A DNA stretch of 64,000 bases from Collybiopsis luxurians FD-317 M1 (lineage: Eukaryota > Basidiomycota > Agaricomycetes > Agaricales > Omphalotaceae): contig KN834806.1 in the NCBI GenBank assembly GCA_000827265.1, positions 267,967 through 331,966 on the forward strand, read 5' to 3'. The number at the start of each line of letters is the position of its first letter. Within the stretch, counting starts at the first letter, position 1. Under the pieces are notes generated by a model. The model worked only from the letters and a program-made list of their open reading frames with translations. It had not been told where the DNA came from and made no database searches. Positions 25,545 through 36,621 of the stretch are shown piece by piece. The translations under genes and the position numbers were made by a program.

Positions 25545-25765
25545 TTTCCAAGAAAACGAACGAACGATAGAGCAAATAAAAAAGCAGCCAAGGATGATGA
25601 TCAGAATGTCCAAGTGCGACTCTTCAATTCACGATTCACGCAAATGCAGACAAGGAGTCGGAAGAGCTAAGACCGAGCCCGAACTTTCATTTTCGGCAAA
25701 AAGGTGTACGTAATTTTAGTTATTCCCAGGATCCAGTCCGAGAGTTCCCGCACGGTGAGTCGCGG
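25545..25765 (+). repeat. Copy of the PEX11-type upstream segment (no coding part)
   Basis: The stretch 'aaggagtcggaagagct' through gaccgagcccgaact and ttattcccagg to ccgagagttcccg matches 32540-32670 (aaggaggcggaaaagct, gccgagcccgaact, gttcccaggg, ccgagagttgccg). The second site leads into a PEX11-like start codon, whereas here similarity stops before any ATG. The two copies bracket the DUF6533 tandem array. Confidence 0.6.
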
Positions 25766-26014
25766 AAACACTGAGTACTCGAGGAAATTGGTATGCCTTT
25801 CTAGTGTTTTCCTCCTGAAGTTCTCTATTCTCTAATCTGATATCTCAGTTTCTAAGGGGAAAGCGATAGGCGATCAATATCAAAAAAGGGCAATTTTTCA
25901 TACAAAGCTGCGGTGTTTGGTACTCGCTGATCTGTATTACATTTTACCACAACGATACTCTTCAAATTGACATATATAAAACTATACTACCGTTAATACT
26001 AGCCTACCTCAAAT

Positions 26015-27750
26015 TCAAAGCCCCTCAGTAGTACTTTGAGTCTGGATCAGCCAAAATGGAGTAGAATCTCTTGCTCTCAAGTTTAGCATGAAATGAGACA
26101 TCATGACACTCGAAACACTGCAGGAAGTGATTATTCGGGAAGGCCAGCACTCGAGTAGCAGGAACTTAGCAGACAGGTGTGAAACAATGCCCCTTGTCAA
26201 ATCCTGAAAGATTCAAGAAGTGAAGAAAATATAGAAATGGAGATTCTTCGTACCGATCCAACCTGACAACATCAAGCATCGGAAACAGAAGCTTGAAAGA
26301 ACTACAAAAAAGCTTACCCCCCAGAGGACCATATTTATGGTATTGATAATGGCAATGATTCCAAAGTACATAGCACCTAAAACCAATAAATCACCAGCAA
26401 CCTCAGGATTGAACTTGCTATATTTACCGTCTCGCATGATCACCGTCATTAAGCCTCCAGAGATCAATCCTGAGTTTCGGCGCAACTCAAAGGCCTTCCA
26501 AAGCGTCAAAATGAAAACGCAAAGGTCGAATACGACTACCCCGAGCCAACTGTATACCATACCTAAGGATTGATGCCATTGGTCAAGCCTCGAAAGCATG
26601 AATCGTGATTGAATGCAACGCACAAAGACCTCTAAGAATCTTGTCAAAGCAGGTACATTTCAGATATAGGGTTGAAGTCTCACTGTTTGGGTGAACGTAA
26701 TGATAAGCAGCCTACTTGTTTCTCCAGTGGCGTTGGTAAGATGTCTTGGACAGCAGTGGTATTGCTTGAAGAGATATTCCACTGCAACTGCGGATTTCAA
26801 ATAATTATGTTCACATTGAGAATTTGAAACTGCACAGGGAACTCACAACGTTGTTGCCCATTACACACAAAGACACAAAGGCGAGAAACGCTGCTATCCT
26901 CTTGCTGCGTTCATAAACAGCATACATGCGGATTATGAACAAGACTACCTCTGTTGGTTGAATGATATGCAGTGGAGTCGGCGGGATTACATACCATTGA
27001 TAGTGCCCAGAACAAAACTAAGATAAATCCATGTGTACGTGTTTAAACCAGAACATCTAACATCATGCTTCAGCAATGAATATACCGTTCAAGAAGTTCT
27101 ATTGATACTTACTCCTGTATAGATAAAGTGATGCAATTAGTATGGGACCTCCAGTGTCCACTTGACACACTTACATTGTCGCGCAGCAACTCTTCAGACC
27201 AGAAGAAGAGTAACGAAGCAGGGAAGACGCCCAAGAGAGTGAAATATCGGTTGAGATAAAAGAGTATTGCACCATGTCCCAGGGGCAATTTCCAGAAATG
27301 TTGGACTTCCATTGCGAAAGTAAGAGTATAGTCATACACAACAATAGCTGATCGTGAAGAACAACAGTAGGAGTGGTTCTTGATTCAGGAAATAACCGAT
27401 TCAAAGCAAAACCGAAAGAGCCCACCGACTGCAACAAGATAAACAACCAGCATCCAGTTTCTAGATGTCCAGTCATTATCAGTATAGATGTGACCACAAG
27501 GATACCGAAATCCACCTTTGCGCTAAGATATCTGCATTGGTCAAGAACATCATGGACTAGTGGGGAATATTATATATGCAAAGTGTGTGAAGCGAAGATT
27601 AGTGAGAATAAAGGTACGGACGGCTGTTAAATATTAGCAGTGGAATTTAGATATCAGGTTCGGATAAATAATAGAGGCAAACTCGTATAGCACAGGCAAG
27701 ATGATATCCACAGGATCAAGAAAGTGAGTCTGGATAGCAGCGGAATAATC
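26015..27750 (-). CDS. DUF6533 seven-helix membrane protein, tandem copy 1
   Basis: Multi-exon gene whose exons align with the copy at 29688-31428. Hallmarks in order: LTNADILAQR, YLVAVAIVVYDYTLTFAMEV (helix 1 with the DUF6533 YDYxLTF motif), FYLNRYFTLLGVFPASLLFF, the segment IRMYAVYERSKRI that defines the family, LGVVVFDLCVFILTLWKAFE, LMTVIMRDGAMYFGIIAIIN, and SSVMMSHFMLNLRARDS near the C-terminus, ending STTEGL. All introns are short and GT-AG. The function is unknown; these fungal proteins resemble receptors only in topology. The 5' end is uncertain: where copy 3 has ATG GAT GCT, this copy has TCC GCT GCT, and no in-frame ATG precedes it before a stop. It may use an unseen upstream exon or be inactive. 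Confidence 0.72.
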
Positions 27751-28329
27751 CTAAATCATAAAATAGACCGAACTCTTGTGAGTGCATCACTCAACAGCGA
27801 CATTTTTTGTCAGCTTCACCTAATTGAAACCATGCAACGGCTAATGCTCGAACCAGAAAGAAAGAACTGGCCATGCTGGCTCTGTAGAGCCAATGGCATG
27901 TTAATATCTCGATAGCAAACCTCTCCAACAGCTTTTATGTATCAGTAACTTCAAGAAGCAGTGAAAAAGAACTCATTCTAGAACGGCGGCGCTGGCACAC
28001 ATACTCTGGAATTTAAACTGATGAACTTTACAGCCTCGGGGCTGAATCATCCTCTTGCCGATGGGTATTCAGTCTGGTCGAGCGAGCAATTAGCAGTCGG
28101 TCTTCGCATCAACTTCGCGGGTGACGACGATCAAATGGATCAGATGAGATGAGCGAGAGGGTAGTCGCGAGTGACAACGATGGTTTCATGCCATCGGCTG
28201 GACTATTTCGGAGGGATCATTGAAGGCGGGAGTGAAGCGATTGAAGCTCTGAGAAGAGGAGTGAACGGGAACGGGTAGAGAAAGGGGAAGGGATGTAGTG
28301 CCATGCGCATCTTTCTCGAACAAGAGCTT

Positions 28330-28960
28330 GGGGGTTTGATGATCTTCCCACACCCTCCCGAATTCCTTGCTCGCAAGTTGAGCATGAGGTGAGATATCCT
28401 GATGCTTGATACTTGAAGGGGGGTACAGCACTTGATGTTCAAGAAAGTAAGGTATCAATTGAAGTAGAAGACAATTGCACAAAATCCCAGGTTAGATTGC
28501 CAAAAATGTTCAGCTTGCACTGCAAAGGTGAGGATGTAGTCATACACAGGAATGACTAATCGTAAGGCGGAGGAGCAGAGATAGATGGAAGAAGCCAGTA
28601 CAAGATTTTGAAAAGAAATTTGAAATGGCATACCAATTGTGATCAGGTTCGCGACAAGTTTGCCAGTCTCTAAAAATTTATTCAATATCAGTATGAATTT
28701 GGCACTAGTTTGCAAAAATCCACCTTTGCACCAGGATATCTTCGTTGGTCAGGAGCATCATGAACCGGTGATAATTGTTATATATGCAAAGTGTGTAAAG
28801 CAGAGATTCACTGAAGCAACAAAAGCAGATGGCTGTTAGATGTTGACAGTAGAGTTATGACAAGTTTGAGTCGGAGACGGAGGCAAAGTTGCATCTCACT
28901 CAACTCACAGCCGACATGGTATCCACAGCATCAAACTGAGTCTGAAACAGCGCCCGAGTA
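28330..28960 (-). pseudogene. DUF6533 gene, tandem copy 2, internally deleted
   Basis: The 5' exons (ALFQTQFDAVDTM, then LTNEDILVQR, then VIPVYDYILTFAVQAEHFW and FYFN) are followed at once by a C-terminal block (SHLMLNLRARNSG). The middle of the gene, from FYLNRY to the SVMMSH exon in copies 1 and 3, is absent, a loss of more than 1 kb. In addition the exon KLVANLITI carries a one-base shift relative to the other copies and FYFN is followed by a stop. The start-codon position is also lost, as in copy 1. This is a relic. Confidence 0.75.
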
Positions 28961-29687
28961 ACCCTATATCATGTAATGGGCCGAACTCTTGTGAGTGCAT
29001 CAGGCAATGGTGACATCTTTGTGAAGTTCACCTGATTATGCTATGACTAGTGCTTGAACTATACAGAAAGAACTGGCCATGTATGAGCATATGGGTCGCG
29101 AGAACTGTGTCAATGATTGAAGCCAGGAAAGGTCTGGCTTTGAAGAGCCAACCGCAGTTCAGCATGCTGCCTCTAGGAGCTTATTTATTCATCAGCAACT
29201 CAAAGAAAGAGTGAAAAAAGAACACGTTCTAGAATGACTGCGGTGGCCAATGTACTCCGGAATTCAAAATCAAGAATTTCGTAGCCTCGGGGCTGCCTGC
29301 CGATGGCTGTTCGGTCTGGCCGAGTGAGCGATTAGTAGTCATTCTTTAGATGGACCTTGCACTTATAAAATGGCGACGATATGATTAAGTAAATGAGATA
29401 GGATGAGCTCAGAGCAAGCGCATGGTCAGTTCATGCCTTAGTCTGAGCTACGATCTAACTTATCCGAAGAGATCTTTGGAGGCAGTGGAGAGGCGGTTGA
29501 AGCCATTAGAAGAAGAGTAAATGTCAACGTGTGGAGAAGGGGCAAGGTGAAGATATGAATCTTATTCTGAAACAGCTCGATAGTCCATCCTTCACCTCGG
29601 GCTTAAGGGCTACGTAAAATACGACCTCCGCCGTCCCCTTGCCTTTCCGACATCCTCCTGCTCTTTTAAAGATAGAATTGCAAAGCC

Positions 29688-31428
29688 TTAATCTCGAATT
29701 GAGAGCTCCTCGGTTGTACTTTGAGTCTGGATCAGCCAAACTCGACCGGAATTCCTGGCTCGCAAGTTGAGCATGAGGTGAGACATCATAATGCTTGATA
29801 CTCTGTTCAGGGAAGAATTATTCAGGGGCACATATCAGTTGGTTAAGGGCACTTATCACATACACAGTAGCCAGGTACGAGAGCGTGCCCCTTATCAAAC
29901 TCTAAAAGTAGATCCGAAGAAGGTAAGGCTACTGCCGAAGAAAAAGAAAGCGCCTACCGATCCAGCCTGGCAATATTGACAGTGAGGAATAGAGCCTAGG
30001 ACTACCAGAAAATTCTTACCTTCCAGAGAATTAAATTGGCAGTATGAACCATGGCAATGACTCCGAAGTAGATTGCGCCTAAAATTGATTAATTACTGCC
30101 AGACTCATCAATGAACCGACCATGTTTACCATCTCGCATGATCACTGTCATTATTCCGCCAGGGATCAGTTTAGAATAATGGCGCATTCGGAACGCCTTC
30201 CAAAGTGTCAGGAGAAAGACGCAAAATTCGAAAATCACAATTCCAACCCAAACATATAGCATGCCTTGATATTGTGTAAGTCCATCCTACCATGGTCAAG
30301 CATCAAAAGTGTGATATAATATTGAAAACGACGCACGAAGAGCTCTGCGAGATTTGTTAAAGCAGATGAATGAAGATATAACATTTTGAGTCTCACTCGT
30401 TGTCTGAATATATAATCAAACAGCCTAATTGCTTTTCCAGGGATGAGGGTAAAGTATCTTGCACAGAATTACCATCTTTTACAGAAAAATTCCACTGCAA
30501 CTGCAAAGCTCCGAGCGAAATTCAGTCATTGACATTGAAAATAAAAAATAAAAAATAGAGAGCTCACAATGCTAATGCCCAACACACACAAGATCATTAA
30601 ACCAAGGAAAAACGCTATAATTTTGCTGCGTCCATAAATCGCATACATGCGGATTGTGAAGAGAACTGTGTCTCCTTGATTAACATTGGGTGAAAGCTAG
30701 CGGGAGTACATACCGCCGATGAAGACCAAAACTATGCTAAGATAAATCCAATTGAATACATCAAAAGAAAAGCATCTAATTGTCAAGAATGTGTATAAAT
30801 ACAAGGACAGCCTTAGTGGTGTTACTTACGTCTGCAGAGATTTCGTTTCACAAATCAGGCATTACAAGCTTTATCTGCACTTACATTATTATGAATCAAA
30901 GCTTCAGGCCAAAAGAGCGGTAAGGAACTAGGAAGAACGCCCAAGATAGTGAAGTAACGATTGAGGTAGAAGAAAATTGAGCCAAATCCCGGCGTAGATT
31001 GCCAGAAATGTTCTACTTCAAGTGCAAGGGTGAGGATGTAGTCATACATAGGAATAACTAATCGTGGAGAGGAATAGCAGAGATAGACGGAAGAAGTCAG
31101 GTCATGATTCCGGTGATACACATATATTTCAAGGGGCATACCAACTGCGACGAGATGAACAATAAGCGACCAGTTTCTAGAGATTCATTCAAAATTGGTA
31201 TCAATGTGAAATAGATTCAAAGAAATCTACCTTTGGAGCAGAATATCTGCATTCGTCAAGAATGTCATGGCTTGGTCGAGAACAAGTATTGTATGGACAA
31301 TTGTGAGGAAGCAAGAGCAAGAGCAGGCGGCTGTTAAATATTAAGAATGGCATCAGAATTAAAGGCCGAGTTGCACTCGGCTTACAGTTGACCACAGGAT
31401 CAACAAACTGAGTCTGAATAGCATCCAT
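29688..31428 (-). CDS. DUF6533 seven-helix membrane protein, tandem copy 3 (most intact)
   Basis: Start chosen at MDAIQTQFVDPVV (31428); an upstream in-frame ATG at 31470 would add 14 residues. Exon chain: VNSMTFLTNADILLQR, NWSLIVHLVAVV, IPMYDYILTLALEVEHFW, FYLNRYFTILGVLPSSLPLF, then TIRMYAIYGRSKIIAFFLG with the family RMYAxYGR motif, VGIVIFEFCVFLLTLWKAFR, IMTVIMRDG joined to AIYFGVIAMVHTANLILW, and the last exon SIMMSHLMLNLRARNSG ending ELSIRD. Splice signals are intact throughout, so this looks like the functional copy. Its own upstream region (31.5-32.2 kb) is repeated upstream of copies 1 and 2, so the duplicated unit is gene plus promoter. Confidence 0.78.
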
Positions 31429-32389
31429 ACGGATGCAAACTCTTGTGAATGCATTAGCCAGCAACTTCAAGATTGATAGATATCACGTAGCGGAGATTTA
31501 ACCAACACTTTCGCTTAACAGCCTTCCTCGTTCCATCCGTTGGGCAGCAAATATAAACAATCCGGCAGCTTTCGGAAGGGCCTCTCTCCCTCGACAGGCA
31601 ACTGCGCGTCAAACGCTTTTATATAGGCAATGGAAGCAAGCTTGATGACTAGTTACCTGATCGGAACAATGTTAACTAATGTTTGAACGAAGGGTCAAAG
31701 GCTAATAATCATGGAGAACTTGGAGCTCAATCCGCCCCGCCGTTATAACAGCACATACAGGAGTAATTAAAACTAGGAGAGGTCAGGTTTCGTAGAGCTA
31801 ATCGCATGTCAACATCCTGCTGGTCCAGCAGGTTGTTTATGTATCGACAACTTCAAAAAGTAGCGGAAAAGAACCCATTCTAGAGTGACTGCGACAGCAT
31901 AAGTACTTCCTGATGAATTTCATAGCCTTCCTCCCGAAGGCTATTTAGTCTAGCTGTTCGCAGTCAGTCTTCACTAGTCTTCACATGGACCTTGCGCTGA
32001 AAAGATGGCGTCGACATGATTAGGTGAACGAGATGAGATGAGCTCAGAGTAAGCGCATGGTCGACAGTAACCACAATGAGTTCATGCTACAGTTAGCCTG
32101 AACTACGATTCAACCTGTCCGCAAAGACCCTTGAGGGGAATGGTAATACAGTTGAAAAGAGTGAACAGGGGCAAGATGAGGGTCGGGGCACCTTGCAATG
32201 AGGCGTTTGCAAGTTAGCACGAGAGTGAAGAATTTGCGAGAAGGAAGAATTCTGCGGGAACAGCCTGTGTCCGTCAATAATCACGCGAAGAAAGGTTTGG
32301 AGCGTATTGAAATTCATATGATATACATACGACATGGAAGAAAAGTGTAGATCCTTCACCATGCACAACCTCAAATTCTACCAATCATT

Positions 32390-32725
32390 CCCTTCTGCGT
32401 CATGAGCAGACCAGCCGGAGCGATTTGCTTGCACCAAAAAAAGAATAAAAGATCAAACGAATAAAAAGCTGCAGCATGGCTAGAAGAACCGAGTGCCCGA
32501 TAAACAAGCACCCGTTGATTCAATCTTGAGGACGGGAACGCGGACAAGGAGGCGGAAAAGCTGAAGCCGAGCCCGAACTTTTGTGTCCTCGAAAATTTGT
32601 TCGAAGGAGAAAAAAGGCGACAGCGTGGCTTATATAGTTGTTCCCAGGGCACGGACCGAGAGTTGCCGAGCTATAATCACGTGTGAGAAGCAAGTGGAGA
32701 GGCGCCCATCGCTACTGACACCATC
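32390..32725 (+). repeat. PEX11-type upstream segment, with TATA-like box
   Basis: Related to the region just before PEX11 (39110-39290): 'gataaaca', 'attcaatcttgag', 'gggaacgcgg', and 'atcacgtgtg' occur in the same order. It also matches 25545-25765. A TATA-like sequence (gcttatatagttg) lies at about 32629, some 97 nt before the truncated PEX11 start. Confidence 0.55.
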
Positions 32726-32806
32726 ATGTCGAACCTTCAGCGCTTCAACGTTCAACGTTCAACTCTGGTCCAGTTGAGCGACGTTGTGTTGGGTAACTCT
32801 AGCTAA
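32726..32806 (+). pseudogene. Truncated PEX11 5' fragment
   Basis: A 26-residue frame starts MSNLQRF and contains STLVQLSDVVLGN, which aligns with TTLAKLNDTVLGC at the start of PEX11 (39298). A short repeat (aacgttcaacgttcaac) inserted after the start lengthens it. It stops at TAA before the FPPSEFIDHL part and no later PEX11 exon follows, so this is a promoter-plus-start duplication, not a gene. Confidence 0.6.
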
Positions 32807-33927
32807 GGCCTCACGAATTCTTGCTACAAAAACTTGAAGCTTTTAATTATCGAACAGCGAGGCAAAGTCCTGGGTTATGTTTTCGTGTTTTACGCTCAAT
32901 CAAATATTTGAGAGAGTGTTCTTCATAGGTTCGGACATGCACCTCACTATAATTTATGGCTGTTGTCTCTAGTCTAATTTGTAGCCGGCCCAACGCAGCT
33001 CGTCCCTTGCATCGATATATTCCTGTACCTTTTCATTATAACGCCTATTGCTCTCGCATACCCCTTCCGCATTCCATTTCTGGTTACCTCTCTCTCTATG
33101 ATTTGGGTCAGCTGGTCCATCTAATGCTCGGCATTCCATCTGGCTCTACCCCCTGCTCATTCAAAAGAATCGAAATGTTGGTGACTGGGAAAATTCAATT
33201 TCAGACCAGGAATTAACTCCCATCGGTGCAGCTCTATTCAGCAAGCAGGACTAGCTGATCAAATACTGGATGCGATCCTGATCCTTATTTCGAATATGTA
33301 CTGTTGTGCAAGGTCGACGAATCCTCTTCTGCAGATCACTTGTAGACTTCTACTTTTCTCGGATGCTGCTGGAAGCCTAGAACTGCTAGAACTACCTGAT
33401 GAACACGACTTTTCTCTGCATTCATAGTTCGGACTCTGAGATCTTTTTTTCCTTAGACTTGGTAAGATACATGATGTTACGTTGATGGAGAGCTGAATGT
33501 CAGTGCCACTGTTGACACTGCCAATAAGATGCAACTGAACATGCCGACGCAACCACCGTGAAAGAGGGCTGGGCGAGGGACAAGGATGTATCAGTTGCTG
33601 TGGGAGCTGCATTTTAACAAGCGCCCAGATAATGCGACTGGTAACGGAGACCAGGGTTGGTTGGATCTTACAGAGAGAGAAGAGGAATTGAACTGCCAGG
33701 TGAAGAAGGATCTTGGCTCCTGAAAATGTCAATGATTATCATTTTGGGCGCAAACCAAGACATATATGCCATTGGCCCCACTGTCATCAGAGGAAACATA
33801 GCATCAATTGAATTGCCGAGCTGAGTGGAGTTCAACCAAGCCTTTGAAGCCTGGTCTGCTCTGTGCCAGACGCCACCAGAATATAGCATCGCCATTTATA
33901 TATCTTGATATTGTTTTTTCTCATTTA
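32807..33927. other. Region without a confirmed gene
   Basis: The minus strand holds two adjacent open frames, 33895-33668 (starting MAMLYSGGVWHRADQ) and 33732-33259 (Ser/Arg-rich, no recognised domain). They overlap and could be exons of an unknown gene, but no splice model gave a family match. The rest is unremarkable. Confidence 0.35.
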
Positions 33928-34386
33928 CTGTATAGTTTCGGGGCTAAGTTCAGTCAATGTGATGCGTTATGCATTGCACTTCTCAGTTCAGTAGTTCAGC
34001 GCCACCCATGATGCGTGATAGGTCGGAACCTTAGTTAAGTTCGCCCAGTTTAGCACCAGTAATGAGCACTGGATTACTGCCGCTATGCGACCCAACATGT
34101 ATGCTGAACTTCTCAGTGCATAACTAGGATCTAAATGGCATTTTGATTGATAACGGAGTTGTCTGCTTGAAGAGAAAATTTTTTTGAGGATTACTTCTTC
34201 TCGAATCAGCGACCACGGCAATGGAGAACAAGGCAAAAAAAAAATCCCAAACAGCCAAAAAAGGTCAATTTTGGAACTGGAAAATCATCAGTTCATCAAC
34301 CCATATGATGCATTACGAAAATAGGAAATGGCCCAGTTCAGGGGTACGTGTTACGCGTTACTGAACTTAGCCCCGAAACTATACAG
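33928..34386. mobile_element. MITE of 459 bp with perfect 27-bp terminal inverted repeats and TA target duplication
   Basis: Positions 33928-33954 (ctgtatagtttcggggctaa...) are the exact reverse complement of 34360-34386. Both ends are flanked by TA (33926-33927 and 34387-34388), the duplication expected for Tc1/mariner-type insertion. The interior has no long reading frame, so it is a non-autonomous element. It sits about 200 bp upstream of the DUF6534 gene at 34591, in its promoter region. Confidence 0.88.
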
Positions 34387-34590
34387 TATTTGATTTCCGC
34401 TGTCTTCCAGGCCAGAATGCTATACCTATCCCATGATTTGAAACCAATATGGGGTGAAGAAGAGTACCTTAAAAGGTGTATAGTACCAGCTCATTGATTT
34501 CACTTGATATATATTAATGCTAGATAATGGGCCTGTATAATTAACCTCGCTTTCTGTCTTGCATTGGAACAAAACGCTTACATCACAGGC

Positions 34591-36191
34591 ATGGGTGCTT
34601 CACTTGGTCAGTGGCTCTTTCAGTAATAAATGCAGTCTGGTATGTGTCGCTAACCTTGAGGGTTCAAGGTGCACTCGAGATTGGTATCTTATTATCATCG
34701 GCCTTGTTTGGCGTGTTAACAGCACAAGTATACACCTACCACAAAAACTTTCACAACGAACGTCTGTGGATAAAGTATGGAGTGGTAATCAATCAATTTT
34801 TTCGTTCTGAGTTTCTTTCTGAAATTTTACATGGTCGCTTGCCCTGAATCCTGGTTTACCTAGGTCACTACAATGTGGTGAGCACCGAGTACTTGATGAG
34901 GAAGATACTGGTATCTTGATAGCATGGTGATTGTTAAACATATGTAGGCTTGTTGAACTAGGTCACACAATATGTATCTTTCATATGATCTACTTCTACA
35001 CCATCACCCATTTTGGAGATCTCTCCACCCTGAATGTTGTACCTTCTTCACTTGGTGCTGCCGTTGTCCTTCATGGAATTATCATAGTTTTTGGTGAGCA
35101 TATGCTAGAAATTTCATAGTCCAGACTCCACGGAGACTAAGAGTTTTTATATTTGCAGTCCAGGGATATTTCACTTATCGAATATGGCGTTTCTCAGAAC
35201 GACTGTATATCCCTATTTTTAGTACCATCCTCATTATCTGTCAAGCTCTGGCCATCGTGATGCTAGGTGTTGAGCTTATTACAACGGCAACCAAGGGCAT
35301 AATACAGTTTGTAGACAAATGGGGCTGGCTAACTTTTATACTCCTAGTGCTCAGATCCATCTCAAACATAATTATTTCTGGAGCAATGGTCTACTACCTC
35401 GGCATAAGTAAGAAAAATGCATACAAGAAGTGAGCACTGCTCCGACTCCGATCAAGTACCATCCTGATAGACAACTTGGATCATGGATGCATATAGAACT
35501 GTCGTTGTCCTAGACAAGTTAATATTATGGTCCATAGGTGTGTTTTGAATGGTCATTATGTGACAGTGAATATTCAATGCCAAAATAGAGACAGGAATGG
35601 TTATTAGGTTGGTATGCTACCAGTTCAATTTGTGCACTCGATATCTGATAAGACCCAGCATAATGGAATTCTTTTCCCTCATCCTGGCCAGTGTTTCACA
35701 TCAAGTATGTGTTTGCACAAATTACACTTATGGGTCCCTTTGCATACTAACTTGACTTTGGTAGGATAGAACATTGTCAAAGATCTGTAAGCTGGCTTTC
35801 CTTGATTACATGCAATTTTGTGTTCATGATTTTGCTCAAGATATTTGGATAGGACTTTTGGTGACATTCCCAAAAGGTAAGTATATGCAAATCGGGTATG
35901 AACTATTCTCTGACCACTTATAGTGTTCTCAATCACAATGATGGCAAAGTACGTGAATTTATTGTAAGAATATATATCATTCGAACATTTCTTGGTTATT
36001 ACCACAGCATAAATTCTCGAATGGACTTGCGAAAGACGCTTGCATCCCCAGTGGAAATGTCCATGGCAATGTTTTCCAGTCATGCGAGTATTTTTTTCTT
36101 TTAACAACCTTCAATTAATAAACCTTTGCTTTTTTCAGGGCCGCACCATACCTGTGCATGCAAACACACTGAATATTGCCATGCATACTGA
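34591..36191 (+). CDS. DUF6534 seven-helix membrane protein
   Basis: At least ten exons: 34591-34606, 34669-34784, 34864-34877 (14 nt), 34948-35093, 35159-35429, 35497-35537, 35589-35611, 35792-35876, 35924-35963, and from 36008. Joined they read MGASLGALEIGILLSSALFG, then VYTYHKNFHNERLWIKYGVV, WLVELGHTICIFHMIYFYTI, GYFTYRIWRFSERLYIPIF, IISGAMVYYLGISKKNAYK, VVVLDKLILWSIETG, IWIGLLVTFPKVFSITMM and INSRMDLRKTL. These are the DUF6534 landmarks (GALEIG start, LELGHTI, S-G-x-x-YYL, ETG and NSR). Function unknown; probably plasma membrane. The 3' end is uncertain: canonical splicing ends at 36191, but an alternative frame (GRTIPVHANTLN) runs to 36252. Confidence 0.85.
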
Positions 36192-36621
36192 AGTGAATCT
36201 TGATAATGATGTTGAAGTTGGTAATGAAACAATGGATCGGTTCAATAAGTAGAAATGGATATTGAAATTCACAGAAGCGCTTCACAACGACACTGTGAGA
36301 AAGTTCATTGAATTCAGCGGTTATAGCCCACTTAAATTTAAAATCATAATATAAACTCATAGTCTACTATCTTTAGTTCAGAACTTAGCAGGTCTTGCTT
36401 TAATTGAACAATATGACATAGAATACTCGGACTACTTACTCATATATGAGCAGCTCACATGATATGTTGAACTATCTAATACGCTTTCTACTAGGGCTGT
36501 ACATCAACTACGGAATGAGCAGCAAAAAGACTGCAGTAAAATAACCCTATGTTGGACCATTGTTTGAAGAACAGCTGCACAGCTTGGTTCTAGATTGATT
36601 AAACATTTGCCCGCATTATCA

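Larger units (their letters stand above)
28000..32200. repeat. Tandem-repeated upstream regions of the DUF6533 array
   Basis: Three related blocks lie at about 27.96-28.20, 29.20-29.52 and 31.85-32.17 kb. Each contains 'ttctagaa/ttctagag', 'agcctcggggctg' or a relative, 'atggaccttgc' or a relative, and 'gagatgagatgagctcagag' or a variant, followed by 'ttcatgc'. Each sits 5' of one DUF6533 copy and is followed by 3' sequence of the next. The array therefore arose by unequal crossing-over of units of gene plus upstream DNA, the right-most unit being only a partial fourth start at about 32.1 kb. Confidence 0.65.
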
